NCBI RefSeq assembly: GCF_030817015.1
Contig: NZ_JAUSYS010000001.1
Span: 3,410,001 to 3,474,000, forward strand
DNA: 64,000 nucleotides
Direction: 5' to 3'
Source: Arthrobacter sp. V1I7
Lineage (GTDB): Bacteria; Actinomycetota; Actinomycetes; Actinomycetales; Micrococcaceae
Both the position numbers and the translations under genes were made by a program. The notes under the pieces are model-generated. The model did not search any database. It saw only the letters and a list, made by a program, of their open reading frames with translations, and had not been told where the DNA came from. Below are positions 50,488 through 60,773 of this stretch, in pieces; position 1 is the stretch's first letter, and the number at the start of each line of letters is the position of its first letter.

Positions 50488-52170
50488 CTAACGATCCGGG
50501 TCGCCATGGCGTTGCGTTCGATTGGGCCCCCAACACAGCAGCATCCCCTCAGGGGCAGCTAGTGGCGGCTCTACGTGGAATTCATCTATGACCCGCAAGA
50601 ACGAACCATCGAAGCCATCCGGGCTGGATCGTTCGGCAAAGAACACCGGAACGCCGGTGGCCTCGGTCAGTGCCTCGTGGCTGGCCATTTCCACCCCTTG
50701 GTCCCATGTCAAGGTGCGTTTCAGGGACGTTGGCAGCACGGCGAACGCGCTGGTGATGGCGGCGTTGACGCTTGCGGCGGTATGGTCCTGGGGCAGGTTG
50801 ACGATGATTCCGTACTGGGTTTTTCGTTCCCTCAGGGTCACCATTGCCGAGACGGACCCGACCCCGACGATCAGATCCCCTTCCCAATGGACTGCTTCCA
50901 AGCGGGTTTCAACCTCGGCCGGCCGCTGGTCGATCATTCTCATGTTGCGGATCCGCGAGCCGCGCCCCGTGCGGGTGCGCCAACGGGTCTTACGGATCCT
51001 CCTGCCGGTGCGCAGCTTGGCGGCGTAACGCTTGTGCAGGCCCTGGCCTTCACGCAACAGCAGCGACCGGTAGATCGTTTCGGGGCAGATCCGCAGTTCC
51101 CGGTCCTCGGGGTAGGTCTTCTTCATCCATCCACTGATTTCATCCGGGGACCAGCATCGGTTGAGCTTGCGTTGCACGAGCCCGCGCAGCCGGGGATCGG
51201 CGACGAGTTTGTGGACCTTCGGACGGGCCCGTTGCAGGCGGGCATCGTGATCGGCGGTCCGGGGCAGGTAGCGGCCTTCGGCGTCTCGGTGGCGGTCCAG
51301 CTCCCGCTTGATGGTGGAGGGCTGGCGGCCCAGTTCACGGGCCACCCGGCGCATGGAATGCCCCAGGTCCAGGAGGTCGGCGATCCGCAGCCGTTCCCGG
51401 GCATCGAGATAGCGGCCCGCCGCTGCCGGCGGGGGCTTCAGGGAGGGGATCTGGTAGTTGTTGGCACGCCGGAGCAATGCGCCTGTTCGCCTATGCATAC
51501 CCAGAACTCTGCATGCCTCGGCGTTGCTTTTGCCCTCGCGCATCAGTTGCCAGTATTTCGTGTCCCGTTCGGCGCGGCGCTGTTGCGCCTCGGAAACCGT
51601 TGAGGCCAGCACCTGGTCCGCGTAGCGGTTCGAGGACAGGACGGCGGCGTGTTGGACCGCGGCGGCAGCGTTCCTTTCCTTCGCCAGCCGGGCGAGCCGT
51701 TCGCGTTCGAGACCGCGGCAACGCCGGTCGGTCAACCGCAAAAGCACCTGGCATCGTTTCAGGGTGGTCTTCGAGCCCCGGAGCCGGTCGAACCGGACGC
51801 GGATCCACCGATACGCTGTCGAACGATTCACCCCGGCGGCCGCGGCCGCCTGATCCACCCTGGCTCCGCGGCCAAAAGCCGTCCAGAATTTGGTCTCGTC
51901 TTCGACGTTCGTCTGAAGATGGTGGCGGCCCGTGGCCACACCAACCGCAGCTTCCCAGGCCGGGAGCCGTGACGTCGTGAACCCCAGCGCTTCCGTCGCT
52001 CCGGCCGGACTCAATCCCTCACCACGGAATCCCAGATAACTTTCACGCAACCAGCGGTATCCGACTTCCTTATCGATTCCGGCCGCGCGGGTGGAAGGCT
52101 TGAGACCATTTCCTTGCTTGATGGAGGCCAGAAACCGGATCCCTGTTGGCGAAGAAGAACTCAAATACAT
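50488..52170 (-). CDS. IS30-family transposase, truncated at the C-terminus
   Basis: A 560-residue protein of the long actinobacterial IS30 type. It has N-terminal helix-turn-helix regions (EVGYRWLRESY, GVNRSTAYRWIR), a second HTH (DLGHSMRRVARELGRQPSTI) and the DDE core: AVHWEGDLIVG (first Asp), TLTWDQGVEMASH (second Asp) and VPVFFAERSSP. At this point the sequence changes to DGFDGSFLRVIDEFHVEPPL, unrelated to the family, so the terminal part with the catalytic Glu (usually NEN-x-NGLLRQY) is lost. Inactive by this reading. ATG 52170 has AAGGTGA upstream. Confidence 0.8.
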   Translation of the reverse strand: MYLSSSSPTGIRFLASIKQGNGLKPSTRAAGIDKEVGYRWLRESYLGFRGEGLSPAGATEALGFTTSRLPAWEAAVGVATGRHHLQTNVEDETKFWTAFGRGARVDQAAAAAGVNRSTAYRWIRVRFDRLRGSKTTLKRCQVLLRLTDRRCRGLERERLARLAKERNAAAAVQHAAVLSSNRYADQVLASTVSEAQQRRAERDTKYWQLMREGKSNAEACRVLGMHRRTGALLRRANNYQIPSLKPPPAAAGRYLDARERLRIADLLDLGHSMRRVARELGRQPSTIKRELDRHRDAEGRYLPRTADHDARLQRARPKVHKLVADPRLRGLVQRKLNRCWSPDEISGWMKKTYPEDRELRICPETIYRSLLLREGQGLHKRYAAKLRTGRRIRKTRWRTRTGRGSRIRNMRMIDQRPAEVETRLEAVHWEGDLIVGVGSVSAMVTLRERKTQYGIIVNLPQDHTAASVNAAITSAFAVLPTSLKRTLTWDQGVEMASHEALTEATGVPVFFAERSSPDGFDGSFLRVIDEFHVEPPLAAPEGMLLCWGPNRTQRHGDPDR

Positions 52171-52411
52171 AATCGAATCACCTTGAAATAGGTGTTGCTT
52201 CGATCGACAGAATCTCGCGTGCCCCAAACGTTCCACTCCAGATCGTCTCGCAACCCTACGGATGCGTTGCAAGACAACTCAAAGCCCGGTTGAGCGACAC
52301 CAAGCGATCACAGAACGCCGCCACGAAGCGCTAACTCCACCCCGCCAACGGCAGCGAAGTCCGCCGGCTCCACTCCTTGAATGCTGCCCGGCCGGGCGTA
52401 TGGTTCTGTGC

Positions 52412-53667
52412 ATGGGACCGATTCTGGACACCCTGGTGATCGGCGCCGGGCAGGCTGGCTTGGCCACGAACTCCTGGCTAAGCCGGGCCGGCGTCGAGCA
52501 TCAGTTGCTGGAACGGCGCGAAACGCTTGGCGGGGCGTGGCAGGACCGGTGGGATGCGTTTTGCCTGAACAGCCGAACTTCTCGCTCGCGCTGCCCGGCA
52601 TGCCGTATGACGGCCACGCCCCGGAAGCCTTCATGCTGCGCGCTGACCTCATCGGCCATTTCCGGCACTATACGGAGAGCATCGACGCTCCCGTCCGAAC
52701 GGGTGCGGAGATCACGCGCATCGCGCCCGCGGAGGGCGGCGGCTTCACCGTGGCCACAACCCCGGGCAGCTGGCGGGCCCGGAACGTGGTGCTCGCTACC
52801 GGCGGTTACCAGAAGCCGAAAATCCCCGCGCTGTCGGCGCAGCTGCCCAGCCACCTCCTGCAACTTCACACGGACAGCTGCCGCAACCCAGGCCAGCTGC
52901 CCGACGGTGCCGTGCTCATCGTGGCACCGGCCAGTCCGGCGGCCAGATCGCCGAGGAACTGCTCGCCGTCGGCCGCGACATCCACCTGGCGGTGTCCGCG
53001 TGCCCGGAAGCACCGCGCCGGTACCGCGGCCAGGATCTCCTCTATTGGATGATGCGGCCTGCACAATTCGGCCCCGGCTACGGACTGAACGGCCTCACCG
53101 TGGGGCAGTTGCCCTCCCCCGCGGCGAGGTTCGCCTGCAACCCGCTGGTGTCCGGCGCCGACGGCGGCCACGACATCCACCTGCGGGACCTCGGCCGGCG
53201 CGGCGTCCGGCTGCACGGCCATTTGGAAGCAGCCGACGACGGCGACCTCGTCTTCAGTGATGACCTTCCGGAACGCCTCGGCCGGGTGGAGGCGGCGTTC
53301 CACAGCGGATGAAGCCGATGTTCGACAGCTATATTGCCGCCACCGGCATGTCGGCACCGGAGCCGGAGCCGCCGCGCAAGGACGACTGGCATCCTTCGGA
53401 ACCGGCTCGGCTGAACCTAGAAAGCTCCAACGTCACGTCGGTCCTCTGGGCCGCGGGCTACCGGCTGGACTTCAGCATCTTGGAGATGCCGGTGCTGGAC
53501 GAATGGAACTACCCCCGGCACCACCGCGGCGTCACCGAGCACCCGGGTTTGTACGCCGTCGGGTTGCCGTGGCTGACCGGGGGCACGGCTCGTCCATCGT
53601 GGCGGGCGTGGGCCGCGATGCCGAGTAAATTGCGCAGCACATCGCCGGGAACATCGCCGCCCGGTGA
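52412..53667 (+). pseudogene. Decayed flavin-dependent monooxygenase, copy B
   Basis: Starts well at ATG 52412 with an FAD-binding loop (DTLVIGAGQAGLATNSWLS) and LGGAWQDRWDAFCLN, then breaks near 52575. It continues in another frame (FSLALPGMPYDGHAPEAFML, RNVVLATGGYQKPKIPALSA, LPDGAVLIV), breaks again near 52925, continues as RYRGQDLLYWMMRPAQFG and ADGGHDIHLRDLGRRGVRLH, and after another break ends VLDEWNYPRHHRGVTEH, GLPWLTG. An in-frame TAA lies near 53627. At least four lesions make it inactive. The family is the putative flavoprotein CzcO-like monooxygenases. Confidence 0.75.
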
Positions 53668-53689
53668 AGGCGACGTTCCAGAGGGGTGG

Positions 53690-54457
53690 CTACCCGGTCA
53701 AGGACCCGTCGAAATCCACCGGGGCGGCGAGGCCGGCCGAACTGAACCATGCCCTCGCCCATGCCTGGACCGAGGGCACGGCGAGCTGCTGAGCAACAAG
53801 CTCCGGCGGCCCGTCGAACACGGACTTCCCCTCCTGCAGGAGGTCCCCGGTGCCGCTGCCGGCGAGGAGCTTGAAGAGGGCAGGCTGGTCGAGGAAGGGA
53901 AGCTTCCCGCCGTCGCCGTCGGTCAGCACGCCCCAGCGCGACGTGAACAGCGAAAACTCCTCCGGACGTTCCCCGTGGTCCACTGCGAGCGGGCACGCTT
54001 CGCCGTCGAGCTGGATCCGCCGATAGTTGGGCTCCGTGTCGTCGAGGGCCATCAGCTGGACATCGTCCAGCCACGAAAGCCAGACCTCTGTGCGCTCTCC
54101 CATCAGCGGATACGGGGCGGCGGCGATGTAGCCGGCCTTGCTCACGTGGGCGGAGTGGCCAACGGCGATGTTGTGGAGCTGCCCCCGGACCAGCGGCAGG
54201 ACCGCGCTGACGGGCTGGTGGTAGCTGGCGAATTTCCACCGCATCACGTCGGCGCTTGAATTCGCGCCGATGGAGACCACCAGGGAACGGGCTTCCAGCG
54301 GTGCCGCGCCGGCTTGCGCGAGGGCTTCATCCAGGCCGGCCGAAAGCTCAAGGGGACGGAATTCATTGCCGTCCATGACACCAGAGGCGACGGGCGCGTC
54401 CCACGGATACAGCAGCGGGTCGAGATGGCCGGCGCCGCCGGCGCCACTCAGTCCCAT
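53690..54457 (-). CDS. Conserved hypothetical protein
   Basis: A 255-residue protein I recognise only as an uncharacterised actinobacterial type. Distinct stretches are RSLVVSIGANSSADVMRWKF, AVGHSAHVSKAGYIAAAPYP and VWLSWLDDVQLMALDDTEPN-Y. The IGANSS start and LDDTEPNY end recall gamma-glutamylcyclotransferase-like folds, but this is weak. A good N-terminal peptide (TTLEQDPDGFTRLTPWD) is found just upstream in another frame ending at a TGA, so a single-base frameshift near 54455 may have shortened the protein. It converges with copy B of the monooxygenase. Confidence 0.55.
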   Translation of the reverse strand: MGLSGAGGAGHLDPLLYPWDAPVASGVMDGNEFRPLELSAGLDEALAQAGAAPLEARSLVVSIGANSSADVMRWKFASYHQPVSAVLPLVRGQLHNIAVGHSAHVSKAGYIAAAPYPLMGERTEVWLSWLDDVQLMALDDTEPNYRRIQLDGEACPLAVDHGERPEEFSLFTSRWGVLTDGDGGKLPFLDQPALFKLLAGSGTGDLLQEGKSVFDGPPELVAQQLAVPSVQAWARAWFSSAGLAAPVDFDGSLTG

Positions 54458-54892
54458 GGAGTCAGCCGGGTGAAGCCGTCGGGGTCCTGCTCGAGAGTAG
54501 TCAAGGTGGCCCGCTTTCGTGGCTCGGGACTTCCATTGTCCCGCACTTTGGGGGAACCGGACCTTCGGCGCTTAAGGTGCCGGCCAACCCCGCCGCTTCG
54601 GTGCGAGGCCCTTCCTGCAATCCTCGACGCAGCCGCCCGGCATCAGGCTCCGTAGAGAGTCAACACTGGCAACGACCCAGAGAAGTCACAATTAGGCCTC
54701 ACAGCCCTGCCCCGCCGCCGCGATGACGCACGCCGCACCTCGATCGGAGCGGCGGCAATCTCGGAGGCACATGCCCACCATCAAGGGACGAAGCCGACCG
54801 CTCGAGCGCGTCTGATGGCACGTTCAAAGGCTGAACAGCATCTTCTGTCTAGCTCTATCACCGAAAAACCGGGCCAATCCGCCAGTTGGAGT
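54458..54892. other. Gene-free stretch at the edge of the defence island
   Basis: No gene is supported apart from the likely lost N-terminal codons of the preceding gene near 54455-54510. The base composition becomes less GC-rich toward the right end. The region probably contains the junction between the decayed metabolic block and the helicase/DUF262 genes. Confidence 0.35.
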
Positions 54893-57800
54893 CTAAGGTG
54901 AACAAAAGATCCGCAGGCGAACACCCATCTGCGTCGCAGCGCTCCAAGCCGTCTGTAGGAGCCCGTAGATCTGAAGCAGCTCGGGGGATGGAGTCGTCTT
55001 TTGCGCGTCTTGCTGAAGAGCTTTCACCGAGAGTGCTGCTCCGAGAACAAGCCAAACCTCACGGTCAGCCTGAGGATCCGTGACTACGGAACGGACTTGA
55101 CTCCAAATCTCGTCTACGTTGCTTCCGCGTCCGACCCGCAGCCGTTCTGCCGTTCCGGTCACACCATTGGCTGACCAGGGTTTGGTCCAGTTACCTGAAG
55201 GGGGCACGACCTGAGACGTGGGTTGGATGTGCGGTAGATTCTTAATAGCCTGACCTACCACTTCCTGCAATATACTCGCCGATTTCTTATTACGTTTCCC
55301 CGCTTTGGCATGGATGAAGGCGACGCGATCGGGTTGTAGCGCAATGAAGTCCGCCACCTCAGTACCTAGATCCGTGCAGATTAGTAGTTCGATTTTGGGA
55401 AAAAACTCATTCATGGCCTGCGCTCCAGCCGGACCGCCCGAATTTGCGAGTAGGTCGATTAATCCAAATACGCTGTTGGGCTGCCACTGATTATCGCTGA
55501 TCGCGGAACCTTTCTCTGACGCTGCAGATTCTAAGGCAGCGACACCAGTCATGATCCGCAACAGAGAAAATCTGTCAAGTTCTTGGTCGGGTCGAATGGG
55601 CTCAAAGAATTGTCCGTGCGCGTAGATATATCGACTGTCGGCCGTTACTACTCGAAACGCTTGATCAGCACTAATAGATCGCGTGAGCTCGCGTTCCTCG
55701 CCGCCCCTTTCGACGAACATTTCTGACGCCAATGTATTGGATGAAAAGCCGAACCGCTCCCTCGAGGCATCCCATACCAGCCGCGCGTCATGAACTAAGC
55801 CATTAACTTCAATCGTGAAAGACCCATCATTGCCGACTTTGCTTGCCGCTTCGCCGACTATAAGCGCAACATCACCAGCTTCCTCCCGTCGCACAAAGTT
55901 CTCAGTTCGAATATCCAAAAGAACATGGAGGGGTGACGGGTCTTCAGGGACGTCTATCGGCTCGGCGTAACGAGAAAAAGCGTCAGCTGGCCTGGCACTG
56001 CTATCTTGCATCTCAGCGCATAGGGTCTCGATCCACTGACGATATTCTTCGAAAGTCTGCTCAGTTCGGCGGTAGTCACGGACCCTAGAGCGACTTAGTC
56101 CTAGATATCTGCGAAAAGTCTCTTGATCGTTCCGCGCATAACCTTCCGCCCGGGAACATAAGTATGTGTAGTCGGCTAGATCAGGCGCCAGATCCTCAAT
56201 GGAAGCCGCACGGATGGAGCGGGCGTGGGCAGAACGTCGGCCAATGGAGGTGTTCAACAAAGAGACTTCCGTAACCGTACTGGTTTCCGGCAGCAATCGA
56301 GTCAGCTCTTTCGATCCGACTGGCACGAAATTCTTCTCAACGATAGACGGTATCCTGCCTCGTGCATCGAAATAGAAGAGATGTCGACCTACAATGCGGA
56401 TTAGGGTGTATCCGAACTTCGGTTCGAAAAAGGCCATTCTTCGAAGGAATGGAGAGTTCTCAGCCGAGACGTACGGCAGAATGAACGTGCTCGTATCGGG
56501 CGATTGGCGTCGAAAAACGCTTCGATCGATCTCGGCCCATTCCTGATTGACGTCGTTAAATAGTTCATTCAGGCTCAAAGGTTGCGAGAGGGCACGGAAT
56601 ACGCGAGTCGTGAGTGGATAAGCAAAGCTCTTCCACGCTAAATCGCTGTCAAAATCCAATGATGTTTTGAAACTGCCACCATGATAGAAACTCTTAGGCT
56701 GTGATGCCAGGAGATTTTCAACAAGATCCGGCATCGTAGCTACTGCCCCATGCATGCTGTCTTGGTCGAACTGGAGATAGTTCGACCACAAGGTCTGAAG
56801 ATCGCTTTCACCGCGGCTCAGAACCCAGGCGGGGCCACCCGCCAGTGCTCCCCTCGGATTGCGTAGGACACGCCCAATTTGCTGAATGGCAGCTCGGTCG
56901 TTACGAAACGCATCGTAGAAAGCCACTATCCGAAATCGTGGGTCATCGATGCCTTCTACCAACTTGTTCTGATGCACCCAGAACTCCACATTAGTAGTCC
57001 TGGGGTCGGGGACCCACTTCATTAGACCGCCCCTGCTTTCAAATGTGTCGTGTACACCGAGTGCGCTGCGGTCGAGCCGATGAAGTTCTTTGACGCATCG
57101 ACGAATCGATTCGGCGTCTCCGCACCGAACGATTACACGATGGCTTCCAGTGGATGTCAGGCTTGAAATAAAATCAACGAGGTCGTTCACGAACAACTCT
57201 GGCGTTTGGCCCGTTAGGGACGAAAAGATTGGTTTGCGAAGAAACCCGTTCTGCACAGCCTCGTGGTGGGTGTAGCGGAATCGATGATCATCGGCAATCT
57301 GGAAGTACTTCTCGTCATTTCTATAGGGAGTTGCAGTCAAGAGAATGGTCGGCAGTTTTAGGGACCGGATTGCTGCAGACCATTTCGGCGCTGGCTCATA
57401 ATGGCCTTCGTCTACAAAAACCGCACTGAAATCACTGAAGTATGTTCGAATATCGACGCCCGACTCGTGACAATGCCGCTGAATTGCGAAAATCGCGGCG
57501 ATCGTATCCACGACTACTGTGGGTTTTTTTAATTTCAGCAAATCACCGACTCTAGCCGCCGAAGGAAGGCTGCGAGACTGAGGAAAGTCCGGCGGGGCTT
57601 CAATTTCCAACCTCTCCCAAAGCCGCCCCTGTAGGTCGTTCTTGAGCTGTCTGACCAGGGCTGTCCATGGGGTAAGGACCAGAACGTTGCGTCCGTGGTC
57701 TCTGACAGCCTCGGCCGCCGCAGCCGCAATCACAGCTGTCTTTCCTGTGCCCGTCGGCATTGAGATTAGAGCAGCACCTTCCAGCCGCCCTGTGCTCAAG

Positions 57801-57895
57801 TAGGTCGAAACAGTACTCACTGCGGTCTTTTGGTGATCCCACAGCGTTTCGCGCAACTCGCCAACTATTTCGGTCATGGTTTTATCCAACCGCAT
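54893..57895 (-). CDS. SF2 helicase with C-terminal nuclease-like domain
   Basis: A 1000-residue predicted DNA helicase/nuclease. The helicase part has Walker A MPTGTGKT (46-53), DEGH box (162-165), LTATP (186-190) and motif VI QQIGRVLR (338-345). A long central part of unknown fold follows. Near residues 842-867, DLGTEVADFIA and VAFIHAKAGK resemble a PD-(D/E)XK core (Glu846, Asp849, Lys864). Such proteins occur in restriction-like defence loci. ATG 57895 has AGGAG four bases upstream; an in-frame extension to 58159 is possible. It is divergent from a DUF262/HNH gene, suggesting one system. Confidence 0.75.
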   Translation of the reverse strand: MRLDKTMTEIVGELRETLWDHQKTAVSTVSTYLSTGRLEGAALISMPTGTGKTAVIAAAAAEAVRDHGRNVLVLTPWTALVRQLKNDLQGRLWERLEIEAPPDFPQSRSLPSAARVGDLLKLKKPTVVVDTIAAIFAIQRHCHESGVDIRTYFSDFSAVFVDEGHYEPAPKWSAAIRSLKLPTILLTATPYRNDEKYFQIADDHRFRYTHHEAVQNGFLRKPIFSSLTGQTPELFVNDLVDFISSLTSTGSHRVIVRCGDAESIRRCVKELHRLDRSALGVHDTFESRGGLMKWVPDPRTTNVEFWVHQNKLVEGIDDPRFRIVAFYDAFRNDRAAIQQIGRVLRNPRGALAGGPAWVLSRGESDLQTLWSNYLQFDQDSMHGAVATMPDLVENLLASQPKSFYHGGSFKTSLDFDSDLAWKSFAYPLTTRVFRALSQPLSLNELFNDVNQEWAEIDRSVFRRQSPDTSTFILPYVSAENSPFLRRMAFFEPKFGYTLIRIVGRHLFYFDARGRIPSIVEKNFVPVGSKELTRLLPETSTVTEVSLLNTSIGRRSAHARSIRAASIEDLAPDLADYTYLCSRAEGYARNDQETFRRYLGLSRSRVRDYRRTEQTFEEYRQWIETLCAEMQDSSARPADAFSRYAEPIDVPEDPSPLHVLLDIRTENFVRREEAGDVALIVGEAASKVGNDGSFTIEVNGLVHDARLVWDASRERFGFSSNTLASEMFVERGGEERELTRSISADQAFRVVTADSRYIYAHGQFFEPIRPDQELDRFSLLRIMTGVAALESAASEKGSAISDNQWQPNSVFGLIDLLANSGGPAGAQAMNEFFPKIELLICTDLGTEVADFIALQPDRVAFIHAKAGKRNKKSASILQEVVGQAIKNLPHIQPTSQVVPPSGNWTKPWSANGVTGTAERLRVGRGSNVDEIWSQVRSVVTDPQADREVWLVLGAALSVKALQQDAQKTTPSPELLQIYGLLQTAWSAATQMGVRLRIFCSP

Positions 57896-58257
57896 GAAAC
57901 TCCTAAATCTGAGTATGACGCGAATGGGTTGTGGTGCCGTCGTTCCATGCTTCGCCCATGCGAGCCGAGGCGCGGCGGACATCGCCGCGCCCCCGGACTC
58001 CCCGCTCGAGAGTGCGGCATGACCGGCAATCTTTCGATACTCGCACCTTGAGTACGTTATGCCCCCGCTCGGGGTTAACCAGCGAGCTCGCTCTAGGGTC
58101 CACAGTTCCGAGGTCGGGGCCGGCGCAATGGCTTCCAACGCCTGAGTCAAGATGTCCAAGGCTATTGCAGTAAAGACACTGGGCGCCGGCGCCTGAGGAT
58201 TCGAGGCAATCCAGTATCCTGGTCCTTGGCCATCAGTCCTATTCAGGGAGAGCTCAC
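57896..58257. other. Divergent intergenic region
   Basis: These 362 bases separate the divergent helicase and DUF262 genes and must hold both promoters. The minus-strand helicase frame remains open as far as 58159, so part may be coding if a longer start is used. No clear -35/-10 pair or palindrome was found. The DUF262 gene has AGGGAGAG seven bases before its ATG. Confidence 0.4.
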
Positions 58258-60012
58258 ATGCCGTACCACCCTCCGACCTCCATCGTTTCTGTACTGCGGA
58301 AGATTCACGATGGGGATATTGTTCTGCCGGCCATCCAGCGCGAGTTCGTCTGGTCGGCTAAGCAGATCGAGACGCTTTTCGACTCGCTGATGCGCGGTTA
58401 CCCGATAGGCGGGTTGCTTTCATGGGCGGTCACCCCGGAGACGGCGTCAAAGTTCCAGTTTTACGGATTTATCAAGAACTACTCTCAGTACGACGGCAAG
58501 CACTGTCCCAAGCTCGACCTTCCGCCGACGCGCCCATTGACCGCTATTCTCGACGGCCAACAGCGCCTTTCAGCACTGAACATCGGCTTGCGTGGAACCT
58601 TCGCCGACCGTACTCAAGGCGGTTGGCGGACGAACCCGGCCTCGTACCCCGAGAGGAAGCTGTATCTCAATGTTTTGGGTATGGCCGCCGAGAACGAAGC
58701 CGGAATGAAGTATGACTTCCGGTTGCTGAGCGACCGAGACCTTGCACGGTTCCCAAACGATGAAAATCACCTGTGGTTTCCCGTCCGGTCCATCTACGAG
58801 GCGTCTACGATGTCGGAAATCTGGTCGATGGCTGCGAGCATTGGAGTCGCCAATCACCCGGGCGCTTCCTCGATGATCAGCCGTCTTTGGGAGGCCGTGC
58901 ACATGAGTCCCTCACTGCACGTATACGAGGAGCAGGACCAAGACATCGAGAGGGTCTTGGACATTTTCATCCGAGTTAATTCCGGTGGGACCGTGCTCTC
59001 TTATAGCGATCTGCTGCTGTCGGTTGCCACAGCACAGTGGCTTGGTCGGGACGCACGAGAGGCGATCCACGGTCTGGTCGACGAACTTAACCGCACCGGG
59101 GAAGGGTTCGACTTCTCACAGGACGTGGTACTGAAATCCGGGCTCGTCCTAGCGGGCATCAGGGACATAGGTTTCAGAGTGAAGAACTTCACAATGGAGA
59201 ACATGAGAATTTTGGACCGAGAGTGGGACAGAATCAGTTCCTCACTCGGTGTCGCAGTTAGGGTATTGAGCGATTTCGGGCTGTCGGCAGCGTCGCTTCC
59301 GGCCGACAGCGTGCTGATCCCAATTGCCTACTACATCCACCACCGTGGTCTCACCGACTCATACCGCTCCTCAGTGTCCGAAGCACCGGACCGGGAAAAG
59401 CTGCGAACCTGGGTATTGAAATCGCTAGTTAAGCCAGGCGTCTGGGGTTCCGGTCTGGATACTCTGCTCCGAGACCTTCGGGCTGTCATCGATGAGCACG
59501 GTGAGCGCGGGTTCCCTGTGGACGAGGCCGAAAGGAAGATGGCAGCTCGGGGCAAGTCCCTTATTTTCGACGACGCGCAGATCGAGGACATTTTGGACTT
59601 GTCTTACGGGCGCAAGCGCACCTTCGCGGTGTTGGCAATCGTGTTTCCAAACGTCGATACCCGTAATACACATCATATCGACCACGTCTTCCCTCGCAGC
59701 CTGCTGACAAAGAACGCTACAAAGATGGTCGGTTTGGAGGAGGACGCGGCTGCCCGAGCGGAAGGAATGCGGGACGGGTTGGCAAACCTACAATTGTTGG
59801 AAGGGCCGGTAAACATATCGAAATCGGCACGGGCGCCACAGTCTTGGGCGAAGGAGACTTTCACGCCAGAACGGTTGGAGGCCTACTCGGATCGAAATGC
59901 AATCCCATGGCTCCCTGATTCGGTAGACGAGTTCGAGCAGTTCTACACGGACCGCCGCAAACGGCTAGAAGAAGTGCTCCGGCGCCGTCTGGCCCTTGGT
60001 ACAACGAATTAG
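58258..60012 (+). CDS. DUF262/HNH (GmrSD-like) protein
   Basis: A 584-residue protein with an N-terminal DUF262 (ParB-like NTPase) domain and a C-terminal HNH-type nuclease, as in GmrSD type IV restriction enzymes that attack modified phage DNA. N-terminal motifs: LPAIQREFVWS (23-33), MRGYPIGGLLSW and the DGQQR box at 99-103, with FIRVNSGGTVLSYSDLL near 238. The HNH part has HHIDHVFPRSLL near residue 470 and a terminal LANLQLLEGPVNISKS. The related GmrSD proteins often work alone; the divergent helicase-nuclease may be a partner. Confidence 0.85.
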   Translation: MPYHPPTSIVSVLRKIHDGDIVLPAIQREFVWSAKQIETLFDSLMRGYPIGGLLSWAVTPETASKFQFYGFIKNYSQYDGKHCPKLDLPPTRPLTAILDGQQRLSALNIGLRGTFADRTQGGWRTNPASYPERKLYLNVLGMAAENEAGMKYDFRLLSDRDLARFPNDENHLWFPVRSIYEASTMSEIWSMAASIGVANHPGASSMISRLWEAVHMSPSLHVYEEQDQDIERVLDIFIRVNSGGTVLSYSDLLLSVATAQWLGRDAREAIHGLVDELNRTGEGFDFSQDVVLKSGLVLAGIRDIGFRVKNFTMENMRILDREWDRISSSLGVAVRVLSDFGLSAASLPADSVLIPIAYYIHHRGLTDSYRSSVSEAPDREKLRTWVLKSLVKPGVWGSGLDTLLRDLRAVIDEHGERGFPVDEAERKMAARGKSLIFDDAQIEDILDLSYGRKRTFAVLAIVFPNVDTRNTHHIDHVFPRSLLTKNATKMVGLEEDAAARAEGMRDGLANLQLLEGPVNISKSARAPQSWAKETFTPERLEAYSDRNAIPWLPDSVDEFEQFYTDRRKRLEEVLRRRLALGTTN

Positions 60013-60182
60013 GCGAACCGGAGACGCGGGCGTCGCCTGTTGCCGAACGCGATGCCTTCTGGGCTGCCCTGCTGATCCGGGCAGCAAAGCCGCCCACCCA
60101 CCGGTTGATGAATCGCAGTTTCAGTTGAGCCCAACTCACGGTTGATTCCATCAGAGGTTTTTCCCAACGGTGGAAGGCAGTG

Positions 60183-60672
60183 ATGAAGTCGAGAGTGGGG
60201 CTATTCGCGAAAATCCCAGGGTCAGGGGCTTGTCGATTCGCTGCATTGCGCGCGAGCACCGGGTTTTCTCGGAGAACCGTCCGGCAAGCACTGGCCGCTG
60301 CGGAACCGCCCTCGCGAAGGGCTCCAGTCCAGGAGGCGCCGAAGTTGGGGTCCGCTCAAAAGCGTCATTGATGGGATCCTCCTAGCTGATCTGGGTGTTT
60401 CTCGAAAGCAGGGCCATACCGCCCATCGAGTTTTTTGATCGTCAGGTTGATGAGCATCATGCTGTGATCTTGTGCTCCACCGTCCGGCAGTACGTGAAGG
60501 CCCGCAGAAGCGATATCGCTGTTGGTTCAGGGCACAGCCCGGTGGAGGTCTTCCTGCCGCAGGCACACGTGCCCGGATCGGAGACTGAGGTAGATTTCGG
60601 TGACGTGTGGACCTGCTGTGCATCGACGAACCTGACGGAATGTTGCCATCTCCGATGTCGAATTTGGGTCCG
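60183..60672 (+). pseudogene. IS21-family IstA remnant
   Basis: Pieces of an IstA transposase follow each other in several frames: MKSRVGLFAKI (start), RRTVRQALAAAEPPSRRAPV (helix-turn-helix), VIDGILLADLGVSRKQGHTA, STVRQYVKARRSDI and VEVFLPQAHVPGSETEVDFG, the start of the catalytic core. Frameshifts and a stop interrupt it and the rest of istA and istB are missing. It separates the DUF262 gene from the AddB-like gene. Confidence 0.7.
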
Positions 60673-60773
60673 ATGAGACTGCAATTTATGTCCATCGCGG
60701 GTTCAAATCAGATTGACATTCTAGACGGTCTTACGTCCGTCCCCAGGGCCGACCTGGCGCATTAGCGCTCTTT

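Noticed and set aside
60690..60720. GGGTTCAAATC resembling a tRNA T-loop
   Set aside because: No acceptor, D-arm or anticodon arm could be folded around it.
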